DNA of 64,000 nucleotides, taken from contig NZ_JAASQV010000005.1 in the NCBI RefSeq assembly GCF_011761945.1, positions 186,001 to 250,000 on the forward strand, read 5' to 3'. Below are positions 35,446-43,375 of this stretch, one piece after another. A model generated the notes under the pieces. The model was given only the letters and a program-made list of their open reading frames with translations. It was not told the DNA's origin and made no database searches. How positions within the stretch are numbered: position 1 is the stretch's first letter; each line of letters starts with the position of its first letter. A program made the translations under genes and the position numbers. Origin of the DNA: Sphingomonas leidyi. GTDB taxonomy: Bacteria > Pseudomonadota > Alphaproteobacteria > Sphingomonadales > Sphingomonadaceae.

Positions 35446-35690
35446 ACGTCGATCCGCCTCCGGGCGGCTTTCACGGGCCGGTCAAGCGCTCCGTCACCAT
35501 TGCCGGACACCAGACCTCGATCAGCCTCGAGCCGCTTTTCTGGGAGGCGCTGGAGCGCGCGGCGGACCTGCGCGCCTTGCCGCTCAACGCACTGGTCGCG
35601 GCGATCGACCATGCGCGGATCGGCGGCGCGGATCCGCCCAACCTCGCCAGCGCGATCCGCACCTGGCTGCTGGGACAGACGCCCGGCTGA
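35442..35690 (+). CDS. small ribbon-helix-helix domain protein
   Basis: An 82-residue protein. RSVTIAGHQTSISLEPLFWEALERAADLRALPLNALVAAIDHAR has the strand-helix-helix spacing of the RHH_4 group seen in many alphaproteobacteria. Such proteins may bind DNA as dimers, but the targets are unknown. Its ATG overlaps the cobT stop (ATGA), so translation is coupled to cobT. About 107 bases separate it from the TonB receptor. Confidence 0.85.
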   Translation: MNVDPPPGGFHGPVKRSVTIAGHQTSISLEPLFWEALERAADLRALPLNALVAAIDHARIGGADPPNLASAIRTWLLGQTPG

Positions 35691-35714
35691 TTTGCAACAA
35701 TTCTGCGACAAAGC

Positions 35715-35733
35715 TGCGAACAGCTCGCATTAG
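35715..35733 (+). promoter_or_regulatory. candidate operator 1 upstream of the TonB receptor
   Basis: The 15-base core at 35715-35729 reads TGCGAACAGCTCGCA, an imperfect TGCGAA-N3-TTCGCA palindrome (perfect TGCGA/TCGCA arms). It is one of two direct copies 28 bases apart. A related site lies upstream of the PepSY operon at 43068. An iron-responsive regulator such as Fur is the likeliest binder, as an inference. Confidence 0.5.
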
Positions 35734-35742
35734 CATTGACTC

Positions 35743-35761
35743 TGAGAACGCCTCGCAATAG
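35743..35761 (+). promoter_or_regulatory. candidate operator 2 upstream of the TonB receptor
   Basis: TGAGAACGCCTCGCA at 35743-35757 is a weaker copy of the same palindrome. The 19-base windows at 35715 and 35743 match at 15 positions. It lies about 40 bases before the GTG start, where a repressor could block transcription. Confidence 0.4.
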
Positions 35762-35797
35762 CTCGCCCCGAAATAACCTGTTCAGGGGGATCAATTC

Positions 35798-38302
35798 GTG
35801 AGTCGTGTTTCCACCGCGCGTTCGGGCGCATCGTTCCTCGCACTGGCCTGTGTCGGCTTCATCGCCACCGCGCCGGCCGCGCATGCCGCCGACGGCAATG
35901 CGCCGGCGCCCGCCGATGCGGACAAGGACGGCCAGGATCGCAGTGCCGAGGACCGCGAGCAGATCGTCGTCACCGGCGGCCGCGCCGAGCTGCAGGGGCC
36001 GAAGGCTACCGCCTCGGTCCAGAACACCCCGCGTTCGGTGGTGATCCTGCCGAAGGACGTGATCGACCAGACCGGCTCGACGACGCTGGCCGATGCGCTG
36101 CGTACCGTGCCGGGCATCACCTTCGGCGCCGCGGAGGGCGGCAATCCGATCGGCGATCGCCCCTTCATCCGCGGCTTCGACAGCCAGGGCTCGATCTTTG
36201 TCGACGGCGTGCGCGACACTGCCGCACAGGCACGCGACACCTTCGCGATCGAGCAGGTCCAGGTGATCCGCGGTTCGGATTCGACGCTGGGCGGCCGCGG
36301 CAGCGCCGGCGGCTCGATCAACATCATCACCAAGGTGCCGCAGCAGACCAGCTTCATCCGCGCGACCGGCAGCGTCGGCACCGCGGACTACAAGCATGCC
36401 GCGCTGGACGTGAACCAGTATCTGGGCGGCGGCATCGGCGTGCGCGTCGCGGCGATGTGGCACGATCAGGACGTTGCCGGTCGCGACGCGATCTGGCAGC
36501 GCCGCTGGGGCGTCGCGCCTTCGGTGACCATCGGCCTCGGCACGCCGACGCGCCTGACGGCCTCCTATTATTATCTCGAGAGCCACGAGCTGCCGGACAG
36601 CGGCATTCCCTATCTCTACACGCTGGCCAATGCGCCGGGCACCGGCGAGATCTATTCGGAGCCGGCCATCGGCACCGTGCGGACGATCGCCGGCACGACC
36701 GGCCATGTCGACCGCAGCACCTTCTACGGCCTGAAGAGCCGCGACTTCCGCGACACCTTCACCCACCAGGCCACGGTACGCGTCGAGCATGACTTCGGCA
36801 CGGTGACCCTGCGCAACACCTCGCGCTACAACTATAACGAGCAGAATTATATCTACACCCAGCCCGACGATCAGCAGGGCAATGTCTATGGCACCAACGC
36901 CGCGGCGACGGCGACGGCGGGCGGCCTGGTCTGGCGGCGCGCGAACACCCGCTACGGCTATGCCGAGTCGCTGACCAACCAGACCGACCTGTTCGGCAGC
37001 TTCGAGACCGGGGCGATCAAGCACAGCTTCGCGACGGGCTTCGAGATCAGCTGGGAGAAGGCGCGCCGCGGCGCCTATGTCCTCGCCACCGGCTCGACCA
37101 TCAGCCCGCGCTGCACGCCGGCCGCGATCGGCCGCTTCTATTGCACCAGCCTGTTCAGCCCGAACCCGAACGACGCCTGGGTGAACTATACCGGCGACGC
37201 CACCACAGCGACCACGCCGATCGTGAAGGGCGCCCCCACCGCGGAGACCCAGAACGACGCGCACACCCTCTCGGCCTATGCCTTCGATTCGATCACGCTG
37301 CTCCCGTCGCTGATCCTCAACCTGGGCGCGCGCGTCGACCGCTTCACGTCCAAGATCACGCCGGCGCTGGCCGCGGGCGCCACCCAGACGACCCCGCTCG
37401 AGCGCACCGACACGCTGTTCAACTGGCAGGCCGGCCTGGTCTTCAAGCCGACGGCGAACACCAGCCTCTATGCCAGCTATGCGACTGCGGCGACCCCGCC
37501 GAACAGCCTGCTCGGCGAGGGGCAGGAGCCGAACGCGCTGCCGACCACCAACACCGCCGCCAACCTGGCGCTGCTCGACAGCCTGAAGGTCGAGAAGACC
37601 AGGAGCTATGAAGTCGGCGCCAAGGCCGGGCTGTTCGACAACCAGCTCTCGCTGACTCTGGCCGCCTTCCAGACCGACACCGACAATGCCCGCGCGACCG
37701 GTCCGGACAATACGGTGCAGTTCATCGGCAAGCGCCGCATCCGCGGCATCGAGTTCAGCTTCAACGGCAACCTGACCAAGTGGCTGAACGTGTTCGGCGG
37801 CTATACCCATCTCGATCCCAAGATCGTCGACGGCGGCTATACCGTGCTGACCGCGGCGGCGGTCACGGTGGGCGGCGTCGTCGTCCAGCAGCCCAAGACC
37901 CTGCTCGTTCCCTCGGTCAACACCGGTCGCCAGGCGACCCAGACCGCGCGGGACAGCTTCACCCTGTGGGCCAACGCCACGCCGATCAAGGGCCTCACCA
38001 TCGGCGGCGGCGCCTATTATATGAGCCGGGTGTTCGGCGGCTATTCCGACAATCGCAGCTTCACCCAGAATGCCGCGGGCGTCACCACCTACACGCCGGC
38101 CACCAAGGTCCGCATCGTGACGGTGCCCGAATATTGGCGCTTCGACGCGCGCATCGGCTACACGATCAACGAGCATTTCGATGTGAGCGTCAACGTGCAG
38201 AACCTGACCGACAAGGTCTATTTCCCCCAGGCCTATACGGCGCATTATGCGTCGATCGCGCCGGGCCGCTCGGCCTTTGCCACGCTGGGAGTGAAGTTCT
38301 GA
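35798..38302 (+). CDS. TonB-dependent siderophore receptor (Fiu/CirA-like)
   Basis: An 834-residue outer-membrane receptor. It has a signal peptide (cleavage near AHAAD), a TonB-box-like REQIVVTGG, a plug domain (TPRSVVILPKDVIDQTGSTTLADALRTVPGITFG, GGRGSAGGSINIITK) and a 22-strand barrel ending FATLGVKF with the terminal Phe. The sequence is closest to receptors for catecholate siderophores. The start is GTG at 35798 with AGGGGGA upstream. The two following genes (Sel1 protein, PKHD dioxygenase) overlap in sequence, matching the receptor-Sel1-PiuC clusters of other proteobacteria. Two palindromes upstream suggest iron regulation. The ligand is unproven. Confidence 0.94.
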   Translation: MSRVSTARSGASFLALACVGFIATAPAAHAADGNAPAPADADKDGQDRSAEDREQIVVTGGRAELQGPKATASVQNTPRSVVILPKDVIDQTGSTTLADALRTVPGITFGAAEGGNPIGDRPFIRGFDSQGSIFVDGVRDTAAQARDTFAIEQVQVIRGSDSTLGGRGSAGGSINIITKVPQQTSFIRATGSVGTADYKHAALDVNQYLGGGIGVRVAAMWHDQDVAGRDAIWQRRWGVAPSVTIGLGTPTRLTASYYYLESHELPDSGIPYLYTLANAPGTGEIYSEPAIGTVRTIAGTTGHVDRSTFYGLKSRDFRDTFTHQATVRVEHDFGTVTLRNTSRYNYNEQNYIYTQPDDQQGNVYGTNAAATATAGGLVWRRANTRYGYAESLTNQTDLFGSFETGAIKHSFATGFEISWEKARRGAYVLATGSTISPRCTPAAIGRFYCTSLFSPNPNDAWVNYTGDATTATTPIVKGAPTAETQNDAHTLSAYAFDSITLLPSLILNLGARVDRFTSKITPALAAGATQTTPLERTDTLFNWQAGLVFKPTANTSLYASYATAATPPNSLLGEGQEPNALPTTNTAANLALLDSLKVEKTRSYEVGAKAGLFDNQLSLTLAAFQTDTDNARATGPDNTVQFIGKRRIRGIEFSFNGNLTKWLNVFGGYTHLDPKIVDGGYTVLTAAAVTVGGVVVQQPKTLLVPSVNTGRQATQTARDSFTLWANATPIKGLTIGGGAYYMSRVFGGYSDNRSFTQNAAGVTTYTPATKVRIVTVPEYWRFDARIGYTINEHFDVSVNVQNLTDKVYFPQAYTAHYASIAPGRSAFATLGVKF

Positions 38303-38997
38303 TCGAAGCGCTGGACAGCCTCTCCGCGGAAGAAATCGCCGCCCGCCTCTCCGGTTCGCCGGAGGCGCGGGCGGCGCTCGTTCGGGCGGGCGCCGAGCAG
38401 GGCGTGGCCGAGGCGCAGGCCGTGCTGGGCCAGATGCTGCTCGACGCCGGCGAACCGCGCCAGGGCTTCGCCTGGTTCAACAAGGCGGCGGCGCAGGGCC
38501 ATCTGATGGCGCTCAACATGGTCGGGCGCTGCTATGATCTCGGCTGGGGCACCCCGGTCGACAAGGTGCGGGCCGCCGAATGCTTCCGCGTCGCCGCCGC
38601 GCGCGGGCTCGACTGGGGCATGTACAATTACGCGACGGCGCTGGCGCTGGGCGAGGGCCTGGCCGAGGACAAGGCCGCCGCGCTCGCCTGGTTCGAAAGG
38701 GCCGCGGCGATGGGCAATGCCAAGGCGATCAACTATGTCGGCAGCTTCCACGAGGATGGCTGGGTAGTGGCGCGCGACATGGCCAGGGCGGCGGATTTCT
38801 ATCGGCAGGCGGCCGAGGGCGGCGATTTCCGCGGCGCGTTCAATCATGCCCGGATGCTGCTGGATGCGGGCCGGGTGGCGGAGGCGCGGAACTGGCTCGC
38901 CCGATGCCGCGAGACCGCAACGCCGGCCTTCGCGCAAAGGGCGCGGGACTGGCTGCGGGCCTCGCGCTGGCCCGAACTGGAGGAGCTGCTGTGCTGA
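38299..38997 (+). CDS. Sel1-repeat protein of the siderophore receptor cluster
   Basis: A protein of about 232 residues with four or five Sel1-like helical repeats (for example AFAWFNKAAAQGHLMALNMVGRCYDLGWG-type units and ALAWFERAAAMGNAKAINYVG). No ATG, GTG or TTG lies near the sensible start. The best candidate is CTG at 38299, which overlaps the receptor's TGA and has GGGAG about seven bases upstream. Sel1 proteins mediate protein contacts; here a role linked to the receptor or dioxygenase is inferred from conserved neighbourhood. The stop overlaps the dioxygenase start by seven bases. Confidence 0.85.
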   Translation: MIEALDSLSAEEIAARLSGSPEARAALVRAGAEQGVAEAQAVLGQMLLDAGEPRQGFAWFNKAAAQGHLMALNMVGRCYDLGWGTPVDKVRAAECFRVAAARGLDWGMYNYATALALGEGLAEDKAAALAWFERAAAMGNAKAINYVGSFHEDGWVVARDMARAADFYRQAAEGGDFRGAFNHARMLLDAGRVAEARNWLARCRETATPAFAQRARDWLRASRWPELEELLC

Positions 38998-39674
38998 TCG
39001 CCATTCCCGAACTGCTCTCGCCGGAAGAGGTCGCGGCGATCCGCCAGGTGATCGACGCGGCCGAATGGGTGGACGGCAACGTGACCTCGGGTGCGCAATC
39101 GGCGCTCGCCAAGCAGAACGAGCAACTGCCCGAAGGCGGCGAGGCGCATCGCCGCGCGGGCGCGATCCTCCTCGACGCGCTGGGCCGCTCGCCCCTGTTC
39201 GTGGCGGCGGCGCTGCCGCTCAAGGTCTTCCCCCCGCTGTTCAACCGCTATGGCGGGGGGCAGCGCTTCGGCACCCATGTCGACAATGCCGTGCGTATCC
39301 AGCGCGGCACCGATTTCCGCATCCGTTCCGATCTGTCGATGACTGTCTTCCTCGAGGATCCCGGCGAATATGACGGCGGCGAACTGCTGATCGAGGGGCA
39401 GTTCGGCGAGCAGGCGGTCAAGCTGCCGGCGGGGCATGCGATCCTCTATCCCTCGTCGAGCCTGCACCGCGTGGAGCCGGTGACTCGCGGCACGCGGGTG
39501 GCGAGCTTCTTCTGGCTCCAGTCGATGGTCCGCGACGACGGCGCCCGGCGCATCCTGTTCGAGATGGACCAGGCCGTGCAGCGGCTCGTGGGGACGCTCG
39601 GCAACGACGATCGTGCGGTGATCGAGCTGACCGGCGTGTACCACAATCTCCTACGCCGCTGGGCTGACGCCTGA
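38991..39674 (+). CDS. PKHD-type Fe(II)/2-oxoglutarate dioxygenase (PiuC/YbiX-like)
   Basis: A 227-residue cytoplasmic dioxygenase. The iron ligands are His96 and Asp98 (FGTHVDNAVR) and His159 (SLHRVEPV); Arg169 (GTRVASFFW) should bind 2-oxoglutarate. The N terminus LIAIPELLSPEEVAAIRQVID and FLEDPGEYDGGELLIEG are typical of the PKHD family. The start is GTG at 38991 with GGAGG upstream, overlapping the Sel1 gene by seven bases. It lies in the TonB receptor operon, as piuC does in pseudomonads. A role in siderophore use or processing is likely, and the substrate is unknown. Confidence 0.95.
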   Translation: MLIAIPELLSPEEVAAIRQVIDAAEWVDGNVTSGAQSALAKQNEQLPEGGEAHRRAGAILLDALGRSPLFVAAALPLKVFPPLFNRYGGGQRFGTHVDNAVRIQRGTDFRIRSDLSMTVFLEDPGEYDGGELLIEGQFGEQAVKLPAGHAILYPSSSLHRVEPVTRGTRVASFFWLQSMVRDDGARRILFEMDQAVQRLVGTLGNDDRAVIELTGVYHNLLRRWADA

Positions 39675-39850
39675 GCGGAAGTTTCGGAAGTTTGGACTAT
39701 GGGCCCCGTTTCTCCCCTCCCGTCCTTCGCCGAACCGCGGCGGCCCGATTTCGCGACCAACAGGACGATGGGGTTGTCGGCATGAGGGGAAGGTTGGTTC
39801 GCGTGCATAGAAAACTGAACCAGTCAGGTTAGATTACCTATTGCGACGGG

Positions 39851-40840
39851 CTAGCCCAGCATCGCCTGCAACGCCGGGGAGAAGTGCTCGCTGAAGCCGG
39901 CGCCTTCGCGCACCACCATATGTACCGCGAGCCCTTCGCGTTCGGCCAGCGCCATGCCTTCCGGCCCAAGCACGGTGAGCGCGGTCGCCCAGGCGTCCGC
40001 CAGCATGCAGCTGGGATGGAGGATGCTTACCGAGGCGACGCCATTGTCCAGCGGCCGGCCGGTGCGCGGATCCAGCGTATGGGCATAGTCGCGGCCGCCA
40101 TGCGCGAAGCTGCGGCGATAGTCCCCCGAAGTGGCGATCGACAGGCCGTGGAGCGCGGCGCGCAGCGGGGCGAGGCGGCTGCCGGGCACGGGCTCCAGAT
40201 CGGCCCACCAGGGCTGGCCGTCGGGCTTGATCCCCTCGCCGCGCAATTCGCCGCCGACCTCGATCAGGAAATCGGGCAGCGCCATGCTGCGCAGCATCTC
40301 GGCAACGCGGTCGACGCCGTGCCCCTTGGCGATGCCGGAGAAGTCGAGCGCGGCGGGGGCGGTGCGGCGGGCGCGGCGGTCGTCCTGCTCGATCCGGGTG
40401 CGGCCGGAGATGGCGCGGGCCTGGACGATCTCAGCGTCGCCGGGCAGGTCCAGGCGCGGGCCGGGCGGGCCGAAGCCCCACAGGTCGGCCAGCGCGCCCA
40501 TTGCCGGGTCGAAGGCGCCCCCGCTCTTCTCCGCCACTGCGAGCGCGGCGGCGAGCACATCGGCGAAGCCGGGGGCCAGCGGCTGCCAGCGGCCGGGCTC
40601 GCTGCGGTTGAAGCGGGAAAGGGCGGAGTCCGGCGCCCAATGGCTCATCTCGGCGACGACGCGGTCGAGCTCCGCCTGGATCTCGATCGCGATGCCCTCG
40701 GGCGCGGCGACGATGCGGGCCGACCAGCCGGTGCCCATCGTCTCGCCCGAACAGGAAGCGACAGGGGCTCCCGTCCGGCGGCGATGGAATGCCGCGGGCG
40801 AGAGGGCCGGGGGGATGGCTATTCCGGGCTGGCTGCGCAT
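39851..40840 (-). CDS. apbE: FAD:protein FMN transferase (ApbE)
   Basis: A 329-residue enzyme that attaches FMN from FAD to Thr/Ser of target proteins on the periplasmic side. Family features are ETMGTGWSARI, LSRFNRSEPGRWQPL, ALDFSGIAKGHGVDRVAEML, and HTLDPRTGRPLDNGVASVSI, with metal-binding Asp in the latter region. The N terminus lacks a clear signal peptide if the ATG at 40840 is used; a hydrophobic stretch is also missing, so export is uncertain. It is the last gene of the PepSY-DUF2271-DUF4198-ApbE set. The DUF2271 protein in this operon carries a matching DxxTGAT target motif. Confidence 0.95.
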   Translation of the reverse strand: MRSQPGIAIPPALSPAAFHRRRTGAPVASCSGETMGTGWSARIVAAPEGIAIEIQAELDRVVAEMSHWAPDSALSRFNRSEPGRWQPLAPGFADVLAAALAVAEKSGGAFDPAMGALADLWGFGPPGPRLDLPGDAEIVQARAISGRTRIEQDDRRARRTAPAALDFSGIAKGHGVDRVAEMLRSMALPDFLIEVGGELRGEGIKPDGQPWWADLEPVPGSRLAPLRAALHGLSIATSGDYRRSFAHGGRDYAHTLDPRTGRPLDNGVASVSILHPSCMLADAWATALTVLGPEGMALAEREGLAVHMVVREGAGFSEHFSPALQAMLG

Positions 40841-40888
40841 TTTCTCATGGTCACGCTGCGACTTTCATCGCCATCCTGCGATCTCCAT

Positions 40889-40916
40889 CGTCATCCCCGA
40901 GCGGGCGGGGATGACG
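40889..40916. repeat. CATCCCCG-type intergenic palindrome, copy 3
   Basis: Arms CGTCATCCCCG and CGGGGATGACG form a perfect 11-bp stem around a six-base loop. It lies between the DUF4198 gene and apbE, both on the minus strand, and could attenuate transcription between them. Confidence 0.8.
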
Positions 40917-40945
40917 AGAGATCAAGGCCTTGGTCGGGTTTGGTT

Positions 40946-41809
40946 CTAAGGCGCCAGCACCTCGAGCGTGGTGACATAGCTCACCCGGGCGCGCGGCGGG
41001 CCGGCGGGGCCGCTCGGAGCCGCGCCCGCGGGGCGCTGGGCGCCGGCGCCCGGGCCTTCGGGGCGCTCGCCGCCTTCGTTGACCATCACCCAATACATGC
41101 CCGGATCGCCCCATTTGATCGAGACCTTGCCCGCGGCATCGGTCTTGAGGACCTGTTCCTTCAGGTCGTTGCGATAGCGGATGCCGCCCGGAATGACGGT
41201 GACGGTGAGGCCGGCGCCGGGCTTGCCGTTCTTCAGGAACTGGAAGTTCGCCGGCTCATTGGTGACGAGATCGTTCGGATGGGTGATCGGTGCCAGCTCG
41301 ATGCCCTTGCCGCTGGCCTTGAACACCGTGGCGGTCGGCGCGCCCTGGGTGATGAAGATCTCGTTGCGGCTGAGATTTTCCGCGGTCTGCACGTCGGTGG
41401 CGCCGGCCGGGATCGCGGCGGCGAGCGTCGCGGCGGTGGTGCCGCGCGGCAGCATCTTGCGTTCTCCGTTCAGCATGTAGCTGCCGAACACGCCCTCGTT
41501 GACCACGGCGACCTTGTAGGTGCCCTGCTGGGTCAGGTGCAGGTCGAACGTCGCGCGGAACTTGCCGACATTGTGGTTCTCGACCTTGCCTTCGGTGCCG
41601 TCGGGCTGGGTGACCAGGGGCACCGCGCGCAGCGGCTGGTGATCGAAGAAGAACAGGTCGTTCGACACGGCCGCGTCGACCGTCACCCAATTGTCGGTGC
41701 CCGAGACGGTGGTCGACGACGGCACCATCCACATGCGGTGCGCGATGGCGGCCGGGGCGGCGATCGCGGCGATCGCGGCGGCGGCGATAAGCGGCTTGCG
41801 GAAGTTCAT
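40946..41809 (-). CDS. DUF4198 family periplasmic protein
   Basis: A 287-residue exported protein (signal MNFRKPLIAAAAIAAIAAPA, cleavage after AIA) beginning its mature part HRMWMVPSSTTVSG, the typical DUF4198 N terminus. The fold is probably two beta-sandwich domains; YRNDLKEQVLKTDAAGKVSIKWGDPGMYWVMVNEGG is characteristic. The family is annotated as nickel-uptake-like by weak similarity and often sits beside TonB receptors, PepSY and DUF2271 genes. It lies 19 bases after the DUF2271 gene. Proline/glycine-rich residues near the C terminus may be a linker. Confidence 0.9.
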   Translation of the reverse strand: MNFRKPLIAAAAIAAIAAPAAIAHRMWMVPSSTTVSGTDNWVTVDAAVSNDLFFFDHQPLRAVPLVTQPDGTEGKVENHNVGKFRATFDLHLTQQGTYKVAVVNEGVFGSYMLNGERKMLPRGTTAATLAAAIPAGATDVQTAENLSRNEIFITQGAPTATVFKASGKGIELAPITHPNDLVTNEPANFQFLKNGKPGAGLTVTVIPGGIRYRNDLKEQVLKTDAAGKVSIKWGDPGMYWVMVNEGGERPEGPGAGAQRPAGAAPSGPAGPPRARVSYVTTLEVLAP

Positions 41810-41828
41810 GGCTCCATTCCCCCTGAAA

Positions 41829-42362
41829 TCAGCGCTTGATCGAAACGGTGACGGCGCCGAGCTCGCTCGTGCCCCTGGCGGTGCCGCGCGCGGCGGTGCC
41901 GTTCCAGGTGAAGGGCACGGTGACGACTTCGCGGCCGCCGACTTCGCGCGCCGCCTCGACCATCAGCTTGTAATTGCCCGGCGTGAGCGCCGGCATGCCG
42001 CCGCGCCCGGCGACGAGCGTGATCTTGTGGCTGCCCGCCGGGCGGGTGGCGCCGGTGACGCCGTCGGCCGGGAAGGTCATGCCGCGCCCGACCACCCGCC
42101 ACCATTGGCGCATGTCGCGCAGCCATTTGGTGCCGGCGCCTTCCTTGCTGTTCCCGTCGAAATCATACCAGACCTGGAGGGTGCGCGGGGCGGCGCCCTC
42201 CTTCTCCAGCCAGATCGCCACATAGGGACGGTGATATTCGGCGACCTTGAGCTGCGGAATGGCGATCGACAGATCGAGCGTCTGCGCGCCGGCGGCGGCG
42301 GGAAGGCCTGCCCCGCCGATCGCGGCGAGCGTGAGGCCGGTGATGCGATAGTGCATGGACAT
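41829..42362 (-). CDS. DUF2271 periplasmic protein with flavinylation-like motif
   Basis: A 177-residue exported protein (signal to about AAAGA). The mature part is a small beta-rich domain of the DUF2271 family: YHRPYVAIWLEKEGAAPRTLQVWYDF and WLRDMRQWWRVVGR. Residues 100-106 are DGVTGAT, which matches the Dxx[S/T]GAT signature that ApbE flavinylates in NqrC and RnfG, with Thr106 as the likely FMN-linked residue. ApbE is encoded two genes downstream. It starts six bases after the PepSY gene ends. It is probably an FMN-carrying electron-transfer protein in the periplasm. Confidence 0.9.
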   Translation of the reverse strand: MSMHYRITGLTLAAIGGAGLPAAAGAQTLDLSIAIPQLKVAEYHRPYVAIWLEKEGAAPRTLQVWYDFDGNSKEGAGTKWLRDMRQWWRVVGRGMTFPADGVTGATRPAGSHKITLVAGRGGMPALTPGNYKLMVEAAREVGGREVVTVPFTWNGTAARGTARGTSELGAVTVSIKR

Positions 42363-42368
42363 GGCTCC

Positions 42369-43025
42369 CTAGTGGATCAGGAAAATCGCGACGAGCGCGG
42401 GAATGACGAGGCCCGCGGCGACGAGCGGCCAGGTGCTCCGGCGATGCCTGGAATGCATCCAGAGCAGCACCAGGCCCGTGAGGGTGAAGACGATGCAGGC
42501 GAATACGAAGATGTCGATGAACCATTTCCACGCGGTGCCGGCGTTGCGGCCCTTGTGGAGGTCGTTGAGATAGGCGATCCAGCCGCGCGAGCTGGTTTCG
42601 CTGGTCACTGCGCCGGTGTCGCGGTCGATCGAGATCCAGGCGTCGCCGCCGGGCCGCGGCTTGGCGAGATAGATTTCGCCGGCCGACCATTCGGCGGTTC
42701 CGCTCGCATCGATCTTCACCTGGTCCTGCACCCATCTGGCGACGTCGGCGGGGATCGGCTTCTTGCTGTCGGGCTGGTCGTCGGCCTTTACCCGGGCGAG
42801 CAGGGCGGGGGGCAGCTGCGCGGCGCGATCGATCGATTTCGGCGCGGCTTCGATATCCGCGGCATGGTTGAGCGTGAAGCCGGTGATCGCGAAGAGCAGC
42901 AGCCCGATCAGGCTGATCGCCGAGCTCATCCAGTGCCAGGTGTGCAATTGCTTCAGCCAGAAGCTCTTCCGGCTGCGTTTCGCTTTGGCCTTGGCCTGCT
43001 CTGCCTGGGCGGTGGGGGCGTGCAT
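42369..43025 (-). CDS. PepSY-associated transmembrane protein
   Basis: A 218-residue inner-membrane protein. A cytoplasmic basic N terminus leads to the first helix (about residues 34-52, WMSSAISLIGLLLFAITGFTLNH), a periplasmic PepSY-like domain (EWSAGEIYLAKPRPGGDAWISIDRDTGAVTSE), a second helix (about 166-187) and a third near the C terminus. HTWHWMSS and FTLNHA hold histidines that could bind heme, as in related flavin/heme reductases. The ATG at 43025 is preferred; the longer frame would run through the operator. It heads the four-gene redox operon and may pass electrons across the membrane to the DUF2271 flavoprotein. Confidence 0.88.
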   Translation of the reverse strand: MHAPTAQAEQAKAKAKRSRKSFWLKQLHTWHWMSSAISLIGLLLFAITGFTLNHAADIEAAPKSIDRAAQLPPALLARVKADDQPDSKKPIPADVARWVQDQVKIDASGTAEWSAGEIYLAKPRPGGDAWISIDRDTGAVTSETSSRGWIAYLNDLHKGRNAGTAWKWFIDIFVFACIVFTLTGLVLLWMHSRHRRSTWPLVAAGLVIPALVAIFLIH

Positions 43026-43067
43026 TTCGGGTGCGTGATTCCGGGGCGATTCGATGCCGGTCCGTAA

Positions 43068-43082
43068 CGCGAACGATTCGCA
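43068..43082 (-). promoter_or_regulatory. candidate operator upstream of the PepSY-DUF2271-DUF4198-apbE operon
   Basis: On the minus strand it reads TGCGAATCGTTCGCG: TGCGAA, three bases, TTCGCG, a perfect GCGAA/TTCGC palindrome with one outer mismatch. It lies about 43-57 bases before the PepSY start. The same pattern is found twice ahead of the TonB receptor, so both operons may share a regulator, probably iron-responsive. Confidence 0.5.
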
Positions 43083-43136
43083 ATTGCAAACCTGGTGCGA
43101 GATGCCGGGTGGTTGGTTCCGGCTATGAAACCGGAC

Positions 43137-43162
43137 GGGGATCCCCGCCTGCACGGGGACGA
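43137..43162. repeat. CATCCCCG-type intergenic palindrome, copy 4 (diverged)
   Basis: GGATCCCCGCCTGCACGGGG followed by ACGAC resembles the other copies, but with substitutions in both arms. It lies in the intergenic region upstream of the PepSY operon. Confidence 0.5.
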
Positions 43163-43375
43163 CGAGAGCAGGATGGCAGGGGGATGAGAGGGGTGGAATA
43201 ATCGTCAGGCAAGTTCAGCATGGCGGATTCGACCAATTTGCGCCCTTTCCTCGCCGATCCCCATCCATTGTCTCGCATGTGCAGCAAAGATACGCCGCGG
43301 TGCAGCGACGAATGTTTCTTGCCGGGTCTCAAGAAATTACGCAGCTTCCTTCCAGATAAGACTTGGGAGGACTGG

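Larger units (their letters stand above)
43026..43375. other. 350-base intergenic region with an operator-like site and a palindrome
   Basis: This gap lies between the divergent PepSY operon and a 40-residue membrane protein gene. It holds the TGCGAA-N3-TTCGCA-like site at 43068, a diverged CATCCCCG palindrome near 43137, and otherwise no convincing gene. An open frame from 43220 continues into the small membrane protein but has a poor start. Confidence 0.6.

Noticed and set aside
35691..35797. A cobalamin riboswitch before the TonB receptor or near cobS
   Set aside because: I found no recognisable B12-box sequence, and the receptor looks like a siderophore type with palindromic operator-like sites instead.
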